This document shows positions 1-7,764 of a stretch of 25,747 nt of DNA, one piece after another. How positions within the stretch are numbered: position 1 is the stretch's first letter; every line of letters begins with the position of its first letter. Both the position numbers and the translations under genes were made by a program. The notes beneath the pieces were generated by a model that worked only from the letters and a program-made list of their open reading frames with translations, was not told where the DNA came from and did no database searches. Origin of the DNA: Desulfobacterales bacterium (GTDB taxonomy: Bacteria > Desulfobacterota > Desulfobacteria > Desulfobacterales > JAHEIW01); the NCBI GenBank assembly GCA_030145015.1, contig JAQYWI010000060.1:1-25747 (forward strand). Reading direction: 5' to 3'.

Positions 1-2203
1 TTTTAGCCACCTTTGAGTTTGCCTGGGCGCAGGCTATCAGCTTTTCCATCACCAGGGGAACGTCTGAACCATAGGCCACCCCCACAGGTATAGCAACCCG
101 CACTAAACGATTGCTGAGCGTCCAATTGATCAACTGATTGGAGACTAAATCGGCGTTAGGAATGATCACATCTGCCAGGTCGAAGGTTTGGGCGGTTGTG
201 GCTCGAAGACCAATATTTTTGATTTCAGCCCATTTTCCGCCGAGTTCAATATAATCACCAACCCTGACAGGTCGTTCAAAGAGCAGAATGAGTCCGCTGA
301 CAAAATTGTTGACAACGCCTTGCAGGCCAAAACCAATGCCAACGCCAAGTGCACTCAACACGATTGTGAGTTTTGTAAACTCGAACCCGAGTGCCAAGAG
401 TGCCATCACGAAGCCTATAAATATTAAAACATAGTGAACCAATCTTGCTATTGAAACCCGCACCCCTGTTTCCACTCGACGCTTGGCGAGCACTTGATCC
501 ATGAGCATTTTTTGGACAATCCAGGATGCGATAAACGATCCATAAAGGATGCCGGCTGAAATAATCACCAGGCCAAGGCTAATCCGCTGGTCTCCCAGGT
601 TGAACCCAAGTGCCAGCAAACCTTTAACAGCCCCAGGCAACTCATCGTAAGCTCCCCAAATATACAGGATACCGGGTAGCAACAAGAGCCCGCATATGGC
701 TGCATCGATGAAGAGCGTCACCCGGCGAATGATGATATCGGTATCCCCGTAAAACAATGTCATTTGTTGGAGGGATGAACTACGGAATACCCGCTCTAAA
801 AACCCGCGAATCATGTACATAAACAACATGAAGGCAAGCACAGGTGCTGTCGAACGCAATAGAGATATGAACAGGAATTCGGCCAGCCCTTGTTTACCCC
901 AGATTTCCGCAATGATGATGAAGCCTAAAAAGAAAGCGCCCGCCCAGAGGACCCAGCGATAAACGCCCGGGTCTTTTTGACGTCCGCTTTCACTGGCCCA
1001 CCGCAAACAGAAGAGAAGGCCGGCCAGCGCTGCTAAAACCGTGTATAATCGAATTAGCGGAAGCGGCAGCATGATCACGTGCAGTAGTCTGGTGACAATA
1101 TAAACGATGATTAAACCATATACAAACTGCCTTTTCCAGGATGCCGGATACAAGGCTCCAATAAGTCGGGCAAAGGAGATGCCGCCAACAATCGTAAGGC
1201 AAAGTGCCCAAGTGTCTTGAAGCCCACGATAATCATAAAACAACATGAACACTATTGGCCCAAAAAATAATCCTGCTGAAAAAGGCCGTGCTGCAAGAAA
1301 CCGCCAGCGCTGCGAGTCGTTTAACACCTTTCGGTTTCGATACAAGGCGATGATCACGAAAAGAGAGAGAAAAACCTGGAGAAAGAGGATCAATCCCTGT
1401 CGTTCAAAGAAACGCCTGTCCGTCAATGAGGTCTCAGCCAGACCTTTCTGCAATGCATACCACAACTCGCTTGAATATTGAGAAAAATACTGGGAGGAAA
1501 ACATCGGGGGAGATATGTTGACCCTGACACCAGAACGAGCGGCTAATATCAGAGCGTCTAATTCTGCACCAATAGCGATTATTTTTGTCTGAATATTGCC
1601 TGCTCTCTCTTGGACCGCCAGCATCGAACCCAATTGTGAATTGACGATTCCCAGGGCCTTGTCGATCGTGCCCTTTGCTTTTGCAAAGATCGATTTGAGT
1701 TGATCAAGATCTCCATCTTCGACCAGGGCAGACTGCCATTCGTTCCATTGTTGCTTCTTTGACTGCCAATCGTTTCGCCAGGCTCCAAACTGACGAATTG
1801 TTTTGCCAAAAGGTCTAATGATTTCTTCGAGTAATTCGTTTTCCCGCTCGATTACCCTTCTGATTTCCACAAGTTTATTTATTTTGACATCTTTTGAGTC
1901 CTTTATTTGCTGTAATTGAGCGGCCGGATCCTTTAGGTTCTCCTCGATCCTGGCGAACTTTTCTTCAAATTCTGAGACATTCAATACACCAGTAACGCTA
2001 TTTTCGAGAGTCGCCAGATCTCCGGACAATTTTGTCGCTAATGGTATTATATCGGCCAGATCAGGTGCTGACTCAGACACATCTCGTTTAGTTCCCGAGG
2101 TTTGATCACCATCAGGTTGCTCTTGGGCCAGCACGTGGCTTGATACCAGAATTACGGCGATCGGCAACACGACCCTAAGGATTTTCTTTGCAGAATGTCT
2201 CAT
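1..2203 (-). CDS. MscS-family mechanosensitive channel, large form (3' end cut by window edge)
   Basis: The minus frame from the ATG at 2203 stays open to the left edge, giving about 734 residues with no stop; the C-terminus lies outside the window. It starts with a signal peptide (basic start, hydrophobic stretch, cleavage near SSHVLA), then a long charged, coiled-coil-rich periplasmic segment (about residues 30-200), then several transmembrane helices, then the MscS core. In the core, ALGVGIGFGLQGVVNNF is the pore-lining helix, and LFERPVRVGDYIEL with IIPNADLVSNQLINW is the beta domain. MscS proteins open under membrane tension and release solutes during osmotic downshock; long periplasmic domains are typical of the MscK/YbiO-like large types. 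A GGAG sits 6 nt before the start. It lies 57 nt downstream of mltF on the same strand, so the two are probably co-transcribed envelope genes. The exact subfamily is uncertain. Confidence 0.93.
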   Translation of the reverse strand, partial: MRHSAKKILRVVLPIAVILVSSHVLAQEQPDGDQTSGTKRDVSESAPDLADIIPLATKLSGDLATLENSVTGVLNVSEFEEKFARIEENLKDPAAQLQQIKDSKDVKINKLVEIRRVIERENELLEEIIRPFGKTIRQFGAWRNDWQSKKQQWNEWQSALVEDGDLDQLKSIFAKAKGTIDKALGIVNSQLGSMLAVQERAGNIQTKIIAIGAELDALILAARSGVRVNISPPMFSSQYFSQYSSELWYALQKGLAETSLTDRRFFERQGLILFLQVFLSLFVIIALYRNRKVLNDSQRWRFLAARPFSAGLFFGPIVFMLFYDYRGLQDTWALCLTIVGGISFARLIGALYPASWKRQFVYGLIIVYIVTRLLHVIMLPLPLIRLYTVLAALAGLLFCLRWASESGRQKDPGVYRWVLWAGAFFLGFIIIAEIWGKQGLAEFLFISLLRSTAPVLAFMLFMYMIRGFLERVFRSSSLQQMTLFYGDTDIIIRRVTLFIDAAICGLLLLPGILYIWGAYDELPGAVKGLLALGFNLGDQRISLGLVIISAGILYGSFIASWIVQKMLMDQVLAKRRVETGVRVSIARLVHYVLIFIGFVMALLALGFEFTKLTIVLSALGVGIGFGLQGVVNNFVSGLILLFERPVRVGDYIELGGKWAEIKNIGLRATTAQTFDLADVIIPNADLVSNQLINWTLSNRLVRVAIPVGVAYGSDVPLVMEKLIACAQANSKVAK

Positions 2204-2260
2204 GGTGAACTCCAATCGGGATCATTTTTTATCGCGCGTTTTTTAGGCATGCCTCATTTT

Positions 2261-3757
2261 TCATTCTGCTTTTTCTTTCATAAGCTTTTGTTTCTTTTCT
2301 CTTTGTTTAGCAGCCATTCGGTAGGCGATGTAGTATTTATATATGTTACTGACGTACTGGACCGTCTCACGACCAATTACTTTTGCCGCGGCGATCTCCA
2401 CATTGTGAAACCATACATTGGGATCCAGTCCCATGGCTGCGGTTTCTTTTCGCAGCTTACTCACCTTAGCCGGGCCAGCATTGTATGATGCAAATGCAAA
2501 GAGCATTTTGTTGACTTTGTCCATGGGTTCATCTTTATAGTATTGGTTGATGATAAACCGCAGGTATTTTGTGCCGGCATGGATATTGTTTTCCAGCTTT
2601 TCAATCTCGGCTATGTTGACGTTGGGATCCGCAGCCGTCCTCGGCAGCAGTTGCATGACGCCGATTGCACCCGCCGGACTTCTTTTGCTGTGATCCAGAC
2701 CCGATTCCTGGTAGGCTTGAGCACTAATCATCAAATAGTCAAAGTCATAGTGGTCTGCATATTTCTTGAAAAGCTGGATCATGGCCTCAAATTTTTCCAA
2801 CTCCTGTTTGGATATGGAATTCTTGACATATTTAGTGTTCTTTAGATAGCGTTTAAACAGCATATTACCGATCAGTGTTCCTTCTTTGTGGCCTGTCACA
2901 AATTCATTAATCACGGCTTTTAGCTTCGGACTGTTTTTGCGAAAGGCCCAGGCAATCTCGCCGCCGGTTCTCACGCTGATTTCTGAATGAACCTGGATCT
3001 TTTCAAAAATCTGGGTCCAGAATTGCGCCTTATGGCTGTCCATGACGATCATCGGTATAAGATCGGCATTGACCATTTCCAGCAAATCCTCATCCTCAAG
3101 TGAGTCATCTGCTGGAATAAGCTGCATCGGCTGTTTATCGCTCTTTTCGAACGATCTATTCAGCTGAACCAGACTTTCATAATAACTGCTGGACTTGCGA
3201 ACATGGATTTCCTTTCCCGAGAGATCATCAAGGCTGACCACCGATGGCGCTGCAGGCCCGGTTACGAGTAGTTCACGTACACCAGTCAACAGAGGGTTGG
3301 AAAAATCCACAGATTTTTGGCGTTGCGAAGTTATGGTCAAATTGGCGACGGCGATGTCCCCCAAACCTTTCACAAGACCGGGAATCAGTTCATCGCGTCG
3401 GACAGGAATATAAACAACATTTATTTTCAATGTTTTTGCTTTACGCTTTTGGTTGACATATTTCTCAAACTCTTCAAGCAGATCATAAGTGATACCGCGC
3501 TGCCGGCCGCGATCTAAAAAATAAAATGTTTCACTATAGGTCACCAGCACCCGAATCTGCCGCTTTTCGGCCATTTGGTCAAAATTACCAATCCATGGTT
3601 CATTTTTAACCAGAGCTTTCTTTAAACCAGAGCCAGGTTCAGCGCCTAGTACGATCGAAGTCACTATAACTGTCAGCGCTATGGCCCCAACTATCAAGAT
3701 CGAGCCCAACCGCCGTCGCAAGATAGTTTTCCATTGGTAATGTTGAGTATGAATCAC
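2261..3757 (-). CDS. mltF: membrane-bound lytic transglycosylase F (MltF-like)
   Basis: A 498-residue protein starting at GTG (3755-3757) with a GGAGG 7 nt upstream. An N-terminal membrane anchor (about 18-38) is followed by a solute-binding protein family 3 domain (about 65-305, including the ANLTITSQRQKSVDFSNP motif typical of amino-acid binding proteins). An SLT lytic transglycosylase domain follows (about 325-480), with the catalytic glutamate at E351 in QAYQESG and the conserved GAIGVMQL and FASYNAGP motifs. MltF enzymes cut the MurNAc-GlcNAc bond of peptidoglycan, forming 1,6-anhydro ends; the binding domain is thought to regulate activity. Domain order and length match the family. The protein probably faces the periplasm from the inner membrane, since no lipobox is evident. 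It is upstream of the MscS-type gene. Confidence 0.95.
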   Translation of the reverse strand: MIHTQHYQWKTILRRRLGSILIVGAIALTVIVTSIVLGAEPGSGLKKALVKNEPWIGNFDQMAEKRQIRVLVTYSETFYFLDRGRQRGITYDLLEEFEKYVNQKRKAKTLKINVVYIPVRRDELIPGLVKGLGDIAVANLTITSQRQKSVDFSNPLLTGVRELLVTGPAAPSVVSLDDLSGKEIHVRKSSSYYESLVQLNRSFEKSDKQPMQLIPADDSLEDEDLLEMVNADLIPMIVMDSHKAQFWTQIFEKIQVHSEISVRTGGEIAWAFRKNSPKLKAVINEFVTGHKEGTLIGNMLFKRYLKNTKYVKNSISKQELEKFEAMIQLFKKYADHYDFDYLMISAQAYQESGLDHSKRSPAGAIGVMQLLPRTAADPNVNIAEIEKLENNIHAGTKYLRFIINQYYKDEPMDKVNKMLFAFASYNAGPAKVSKLRKETAAMGLDPNVWFHNVEIAAAKVIGRETVQYVSNIYKYYIAYRMAAKQREKKQKLMKEKAE

Positions 3758-4074
3758 GATTTTACCTCCAACGCTCCTGAAACTTTAGGTGTTATTGTCC
3801 TTTTGTTGCATTATCGACTTCATATCGGATCTTCCGAAAATCTTGACGGCGACATAATAGAAAATATTAATAGGATAGACTCACAAATTGGTAAGTAGAA
3901 TTTATAAACAAATTGACGGGATTTAGTCAATCATTAACGAGGGTTCCGGCAGGTGGTGATATATTGAGAAAAACCAAATATCAGCCGGTCGCAGATTTAA
4001 TTGAGAATATCAAAGAAAAGCGAAAACTCGCCGTATATCATGAATATCTGAAATATTTTTAACTTTGCTTAATT
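3758..4074. other. intergenic region between thiD and mltF
   Basis: AT-rich stretch of 317 bases. On the minus strand it holds the mltF ribosome-binding site (GGAGG at 3765-3769). No strong minus-strand promoter is obvious; a GATAAT lies near 3811-3816 but lacks a good -35. On the plus strand it holds a possible 32-codon reading frame ending at 4062 (separate entry). No terminator with a U-run was found after thiD. Confidence 0.6.
3964..4062 (+). CDS. possible 32-aa small protein (TTG start), doubtful
   Basis: A short plus-strand frame opens at TTG (3964) after a purine-rich AGGTGGTGA and ends at TAA (4060-4062), 12 bases before the convergent thiD stop. The product is basic and amphipathic, with a helix-like centre (DLIENIKEKRKLAVYHEYLK). 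The composition looks protein-like rather than random, and the frame stays open upstream to about 3908, so it could also be the last piece of a decayed gene. No family was recognised. At this length chance is a real explanation. Confidence 0.25.
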   Translation: MRKTKYQPVADLIENIKEKRKLAVYHEYLKYF

Positions 4075-4914
4075 CTACCTCCACCATTGAAAGAAATGAT
4101 GCACCGGACCGTGCCCGTGTCCTATCTTATAATGGGCCCCGGCGGCGATTGCATGATTGATAAACGCCTTTGCCATTTGAACGGATTGTTCAATATCATT
4201 GCCTTTGGCCATATAGCTGGCAATCGCCGATGATAGGGTACAACCGGTTCCGTGGTTGTTGCGGGTCTCGATGCGGTCGGCCGCCAAACTCACAAAGCGG
4301 CCTTCCCCGGCAAGAAAAAGAAGATCGGTACTTTTGCGCTCATCCCCGTGCCCGCCTTTAATCAGAATGCTGCGACTGCCGTATTTGGCGAGGATTTCGG
4401 CAGCGCTCTCGATATCGCCCCATTGGGTTAACGGCATGCCGCATAAGACCGAAGCTTCCGGTAGGTTGGGCGTCACCACATCGGCCAGCGGCATCAGATG
4501 CGTTTTGATGGCCTCGATGGCGTCGTCCTGTAACAATTTATCGCCGCTCTGGGCCACCATGACCGGGTCCAGCACGATTTTTCGGGCGCCGTGTTTTTTT
4601 AACGCTTGCGCCACCGCCTCAATCAGTTCGGCCGAGTACAGCATCCCGATTTTAATGGCATCGGCACCGATATCGCTCAATACGGCTTCAATTTGTTCCA
4701 CCGCAAACGCCGGGGGAACGGCATGGATTGCTTTCACGCCCTGTGTGTTTTGAGCCGTCAGGGCCGTTATGACCGACATGCCGTAACAACCGATGGCGGA
4801 AAAGGTTTTAAGATCCGCCTGAATACCGGCGCCGCCGCCGCTATCGGAACCGGCGATGGTCAGGACTTTACAGTATTGCCTGAGAGAATTCTGATTTTTA
4901 GAATGTTCATTCAT
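4075..4914 (-). CDS. thiD: hydroxymethylpyrimidine / phosphomethylpyrimidine kinase
   Basis: A 279-residue cytoplasmic ribokinase-fold enzyme. It phosphorylates HMP to HMP-P and then HMP-PP, the pyrimidine substrate for ThiE. Visible signatures are TIAGSDSGGGAGIQADLKTF near the N-terminus (substrate-binding start of the family), QNTQGV, DPVMVAQSG, the ILIKGGHGD strand and the anion-hole motif NNHGTGCTLSSAIA with its catalytic Cys/Asp-type loop. Full length for the family. Its ATG overlaps the end of thiL by 8 bases, so translation is probably coupled. It is the last gene of the thi operon. No thiC is in the window, consistent with (but not proving) a salvage role. Confidence 0.96.
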   Translation of the reverse strand: MNEHSKNQNSLRQYCKVLTIAGSDSGGGAGIQADLKTFSAIGCYGMSVITALTAQNTQGVKAIHAVPPAFAVEQIEAVLSDIGADAIKIGMLYSAELIEAVAQALKKHGARKIVLDPVMVAQSGDKLLQDDAIEAIKTHLMPLADVVTPNLPEASVLCGMPLTQWGDIESAAEILAKYGSRSILIKGGHGDERKSTDLLFLAGEGRFVSLAADRIETRNNHGTGCTLSSAIASYMAKGNDIEQSVQMAKAFINHAIAAGAHYKIGHGHGPVHHFFQWWR

Positions 4915-5926
4915 CTTCTTTGGCCTTAAAGTGATCCCAACCCGTCGGGGTTATGGGTTTTGTTTTACCATCCGGATAAACAAGCTCTATCTTTTTCTGA
5001 TCTATGATTTCTCCAATTGGAAAAAGGGGGCGATTAAATTCTTTTTGAAATGCTTTGGCAATTTTATCGGCAGCGTGCGGTGATATGGTACACAGCAGCG
5101 TGTAATCTTCACCGCCGGATAGAGCGAACTCCAGCGGTCTAAAATCAAGGCGGGTACAAAAGTCTTTCAGGTTTGGTGAAACCGGAATTTTGTCAGCGAA
5201 CAGACGGGCGCCGACCCGGCTTTCTTCGACAATATGGGCAAGGTCTGAACTTAAACCGTCGCTGGTATCGATGGCCGCATTCACACCCGACCGGCGAGCC
5301 AGAAACCGTCCTTCGTGCAAATGGGGTTCCGGTACCAGATGAGCCTTGAGCAATGCCTCCAGCGCTTCGGTGTCTGCGTCAATTTCATTTAATATCAGAT
5401 GCAATCCGGCTTTACTGTCTCCCAGAAAACCGGTGGAAAAAATTACATCTCCCGGCCGGGCGGCATCGCGGCATAAAATCTCCTTTTTTGAAACAATGCC
5501 CTGGACCACTATATTGATGATCAGGTCAACCTTGGAGCGGGTGGTATCCCCACCCAGGACGTTGACATTGAATTTGGCAGCCAGTTTCTTTATGCCGTTG
5601 TATAATTCATCGAGGTAATTCAGATGACATTCATCCGGAATGGCAATGCTGACAAATGCTTCCCGGGCGGTGCCGCCCATCGCAGCGATGTCACTCAGAT
5701 TTACGGCCAGGGATTTATAGCCCAGATCAAATCCGGAAATCGCATCTCGCAAGAAATGAATCCGTTCAACCAGCAAATCCGTTGTAATTAATGTCAATTG
5801 ATCGGGTTCCGTCATAAATGCGGCCGCATCATCACCGATCGCCTTGATGATATTGTCCGGCCGAATTAAACAGCCGCGGCTGATCTTTTTAATAAAACCA
5901 AATTCACCGATTTCTTTTAAGTTCAT
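4907..5926 (-). CDS. thiL: thiamine-monophosphate kinase
   Basis: A 339-residue PurM/AIR-synthase-fold kinase. It phosphorylates thiamine monophosphate to the active cofactor TPP using ATP. Family motifs: IGDDAAAF and TTDLLVERIHF (metal and nucleotide binding, N-terminal domain), SLAVNLSDIAAMG, LGGDTTRS, then DTSDGLSSDLAHI and SGGEDYTLL in the C-terminal domain. Length is normal. The ATG sits in an ATGA overlap with the thiE stop (5923-5926), and its own stop overlaps the thiD start, so thiE-thiL-thiD form a tightly packed set. Completing the pathway to TPP in the same transcript makes the TPP riboswitch upstream a direct end-product control. Confidence 0.97.
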   Translation of the reverse strand: MNLKEIGEFGFIKKISRGCLIRPDNIIKAIGDDAAAFMTEPDQLTLITTDLLVERIHFLRDAISGFDLGYKSLAVNLSDIAAMGGTAREAFVSIAIPDECHLNYLDELYNGIKKLAAKFNVNVLGGDTTRSKVDLIINIVVQGIVSKKEILCRDAARPGDVIFSTGFLGDSKAGLHLILNEIDADTEALEALLKAHLVPEPHLHEGRFLARRSGVNAAIDTSDGLSSDLAHIVEESRVGARLFADKIPVSPNLKDFCTRLDFRPLEFALSGGEDYTLLCTISPHAADKIAKAFQKEFNRPLFPIGEIIDQKKIELVYPDGKTKPITPTGWDHFKAKEDE

Positions 5927-6567
5927 GTCTGCCTGGCCTCTTCAATCACATGCCTTAAAGCCTTTGCAGCCGTTTCGGGATCATCGGCGGAAACAATAGC
6001 AGAAACCACGGCAACTCCATCTGCGCCGTTGCGGATAACGTCGCCGGAGTTCTCCCGGGTTAAACCGCCGATACCGACCAGCGGAAGCTTTACGGATTTT
6101 CGAATTTCCCGCAGCCCGTTCAGCCCCAGGGGAGGGGCCGTATCGGTTTTGGTGGGCGTCGCATAAATGGGACTGACGCCCAGATAGTCGGCACCGCCTT
6201 TTTCGGCTTCGATGGCGTCTTGCAATGATTCGGCCGAGATGCCGATGATCATCGAGTCTCCTAAAATTTTTTTGGCGGTTTCCAGGGGCATATCAGTCTG
6301 TCCGAGGTGTACACCATCAGCCTCTACGGCCTGGGCAACATCTAAGCGATCGTTAATAATCAGAGGGACACTGCTGCCCTTAAGGAATTCTTTAATGGCG
6401 AGGGCCTGCTCGATAAAATCCAGGGTGGAACACTCTTTTTCCCGCAATTGAACCACGCTGGCGCCTCCACGAACAGCGGCGCTGACGATTTCAAGGGTAG
6501 CGCGACCGCGCGCCAACCCCCGGTCGGTCACTAGATACAATGAATAGTCGATATTTTGTAATTTCAT
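5923..6567 (-). CDS. thiE: thiamine-phosphate synthase
   Basis: A 214-residue TIM-barrel enzyme joining HMP-PP with thiazole phosphate to make thiamine phosphate. Recognised by YLVTDRGLARG at the N-terminus, VVQLREK, LIINDRLDVAQAVEADGVHL (pyrophosphate and Mg site), GQTDMPL, YLGVSPIYATPTKTD and LPLVGIGGL (phosphate-binding end of the barrel). An AAGGA Shine-Dalgarno lies 9 nt before the ATG and is partly inside a small perfect hairpin (6573-6591). A 140-base gap holding an inverted repeat separates it from thiM, while it overlaps thiL by 4 bases. Normal length, all expected motifs present. Confidence 0.97.
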   Translation of the reverse strand: MKLQNIDYSLYLVTDRGLARGRATLEIVSAAVRGGASVVQLREKECSTLDFIEQALAIKEFLKGSSVPLIINDRLDVAQAVEADGVHLGQTDMPLETAKKILGDSMIIGISAESLQDAIEAEKGGADYLGVSPIYATPTKTDTAPPLGLNGLREIRKSVKLPLVGIGGLTRENSGDVIRNGADGVAVVSAIVSADDPETAAKALRHVIEEARQT

Positions 6568-6572
6568 ATGTC

Positions 6573-6591
6573 AAAATCCTTGCAGGATTTT
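6573..6591 (-). promoter_or_regulatory. hairpin covering the thiE ribosome-binding site
   Basis: Perfect 7-bp inverted repeat, AAAATCC / GGATTTT, with a TGCAA loop. The thiE Shine-Dalgarno (AAGGA, 6581-6577 on the minus strand) starts in the loop and runs into the 3' arm, 9 nt before the ATG. The structure could lower thiE translation or mark a processing site. No T-run follows, so it is unlikely to be a terminator. Confidence 0.5.
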
Positions 6592-6599
6592 TGTTTGTG

Positions 6600-6704
6600 G
6601 CCAGTTGTCAGTTGTCCGTTGTTGGAAAAATGAATTTTATCGGATTTTTTTGGTGGCCGCGCGGATCATTTTTTGCAACGGACAAAGGACGATTGGCAAC
6701 TGAC
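6600..6704. repeat. imperfect inverted repeat between thiM and thiE
   Basis: The left arm contains two tandem-like words CAGTTGTCAGTTGTCCGTTG (6602-6621). The right arm has the complementary words CAACGGACAA (6676-6685) and GGCAACTGAC (6695-6704). The inner 10 bp (TTGTCCGTTG / CAACGGACAA) are perfect and CAGTTG / CAACTG repeats outside. The element ends 3 bases before the thiM stop codon. It resembles a short non-autonomous palindromic repeat and differs in sequence from the other repeats here. Confidence 0.6.
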
Positions 6705-6707
6705 GAA

Positions 6708-7514
6708 TTAATCTTCATCTATTTTACAGCCTTCTTTTAAGTCTTGCGGCGTAATGGTGTAAAGCGCATCGATCATCTGGATCATAAAACTTCCCGGGGC
6801 TGTGGCATTGCGGCCGGCAACTTCCCCGGCAAGACCGAAATAAGCCAGCGCTGTTGCCGTTGCACTGAGCGGATCATCATCGACTGCTAAGAATGCGCCG
6901 ATGGTCGCGGTGGCCGTACAACCGGTTCCGGTGACATAGCCCATCAAGGGGTGTCCATTTGAAACCCGGATCACGCGGCTGCCGTCGGTGATCAGATCTA
7001 CCGGTCCGGTAATTGCCAGGGTGGTGTTGAGTTCTTGCGCCAGAACCGTGGCGGTCTTGGCGGCTTCTTCCACCGAGTGAATGGAATCCACACCCTTTGT
7101 TTTTGATTCTGCATGGCGCAATGACAGTATTTCAGAAGCATTGCCGCGGATGACGCTGACGCGGGTTTGATCGATAATTTTTTTAGCCGCCGCGGTGCGC
7201 AACGGTGTGGCACCCGAGCCGACCGGATCAAGAATAATAGGGGTTTGCTGCTCGGATGCTTTCCTTCCGGCCTTTATCATGGAGGTGACCCAGTCATCGG
7301 TGAGGGTGCCGATATTAAGCACCAGCGCACCGGCAAATGCAACCATATCTTCAACTTCATTTTGAGCATGGGCCATTACGGGTGAAACCCCCATTGCCAG
7401 CAGGGCATTGGCCGTGTAATTCATGACCACATAATTGGTAATATTATGAATCAGAGGTTTTTGCGCTCTTATGGCGGCCAGATTTTGGGCCGCTTTTTCG
7501 TTTAGATCTTTCAT
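6708..7514 (-). CDS. thiM: hydroxyethylthiazole kinase
   Basis: A 268-residue ribokinase-fold salvage enzyme that phosphorylates 4-methyl-5-(2-hydroxyethyl)thiazole with ATP, giving the thiazole substrate of ThiE. Motifs: PLIHNITNYVVMNYTANALLA, SPVMAHAQNEVEDM, LVLNIGTL, DPVGSGATPLRT, VIRGNASEI, and the C-terminal catalytic VTGTGCTATATIGAFLA. Length is typical. The Shine-Dalgarno GGGAGAG lies 7 nt before the ATG. It is the first gene after the TPP riboswitch and so most directly controlled by it. Its stop lies right beside a palindromic repeat. Confidence 0.97.
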   Translation of the reverse strand: MKDLNEKAAQNLAAIRAQKPLIHNITNYVVMNYTANALLAMGVSPVMAHAQNEVEDMVAFAGALVLNIGTLTDDWVTSMIKAGRKASEQQTPIILDPVGSGATPLRTAAAKKIIDQTRVSVIRGNASEILSLRHAESKTKGVDSIHSVEEAAKTATVLAQELNTTLAITGPVDLITDGSRVIRVSNGHPLMGYVTGTGCTATATIGAFLAVDDDPLSATATALAYFGLAGEVAGRNATAPGSFMIQMIDALYTITPQDLKEGCKIDED

Positions 7515-7562
7515 GATTTAGCTCTCCCAGGTTGTGATTTATGATCTCCCATTTAAAATCGT

Positions 7563-7605
7563 AGCGGCTTCAAAAAGAAAAGCCGCTCCCAGCGGGAAAC
7601 GGCTT
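7563..7605 (-). terminator. expression platform of the TPP riboswitch: terminator and overlapping alternative hairpin
   Basis: Reading the minus strand, AAGCCG-TTT-CCC-GCT-GGG-AG-CGGCTT (7605-7580) forms a stem followed at once by TTCTTTTT, an intrinsic-terminator shape. The 3' arm (AGCGGCTT, 7587-7580) is also perfectly complementary to AAGCCGCT (7570-7563), giving an 8-bp hairpin with a 9-nt loop that cannot coexist with the first. The region starts 28 nt after the aptamer and ends about 48 nt before thiM. Termination on TPP binding is the usual mode; how the aptamer toggles these hairpins is inferred. Confidence 0.65.
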
Positions 7606-7633
7606 GGTGGAAAATGTGATGCGGATCTTTTCC

Positions 7634-7715
7634 ACATGTTCCCTTCGCTGGAATTACCCAGATCAGGTTCCAAGGGTATGATCTCAGGCCGGATACAGCC
7701 ACCCCTACCACATGT
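7634..7715 (-). promoter_or_regulatory. TPP riboswitch aptamer (THI element)
   Basis: The minus strand carries the conserved thi-box blocks in order: AGGGGTGGC, then CCTGAGATCATACCC, then GGAACCTGATCTGGGTAAT, then CCAGCGAAGGGAA. The ends (ACATGT at 7715-7710 and ACATGT at 7639-7634) pair as P1. CTGAGA and ACCTGATCTGG are the pyrimidine- and pyrophosphate-sensing cores known from this class. Its place directly before thiM-thiE-thiL-thiD fits feedback control by TPP. Sequence match and context both support it strongly. Confidence 0.96.
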
Positions 7716-7724
7716 TTTATAGAT

Positions 7725-7752
7725 ATTTAAGAAAATGATGATTGCGTGTCAA
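7725..7752 (-). promoter_or_regulatory. sigma70-like promoter of the thi operon
   Basis: On the minus strand TTGACA (7752-7747), a 16-bp spacer and TTAAAT (7730-7725, 4 of 6 to consensus). The predicted start, near 7718, falls just before the first P1 base of the riboswitch, which is where a leader would be expected to begin. It lies just downstream of the LUD gene stop, so the thi operon can be transcribed independently. Confidence 0.65.
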
Positions 7753-7764
7753 GATTAAATCCGT

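Noticed and set aside
3843..3870. Plus-strand TTGACG / TATTAA promoter-like pair
   Set aside because: No supported plus-strand gene follows before thiD converges, and such AT-rich matches are common by chance.
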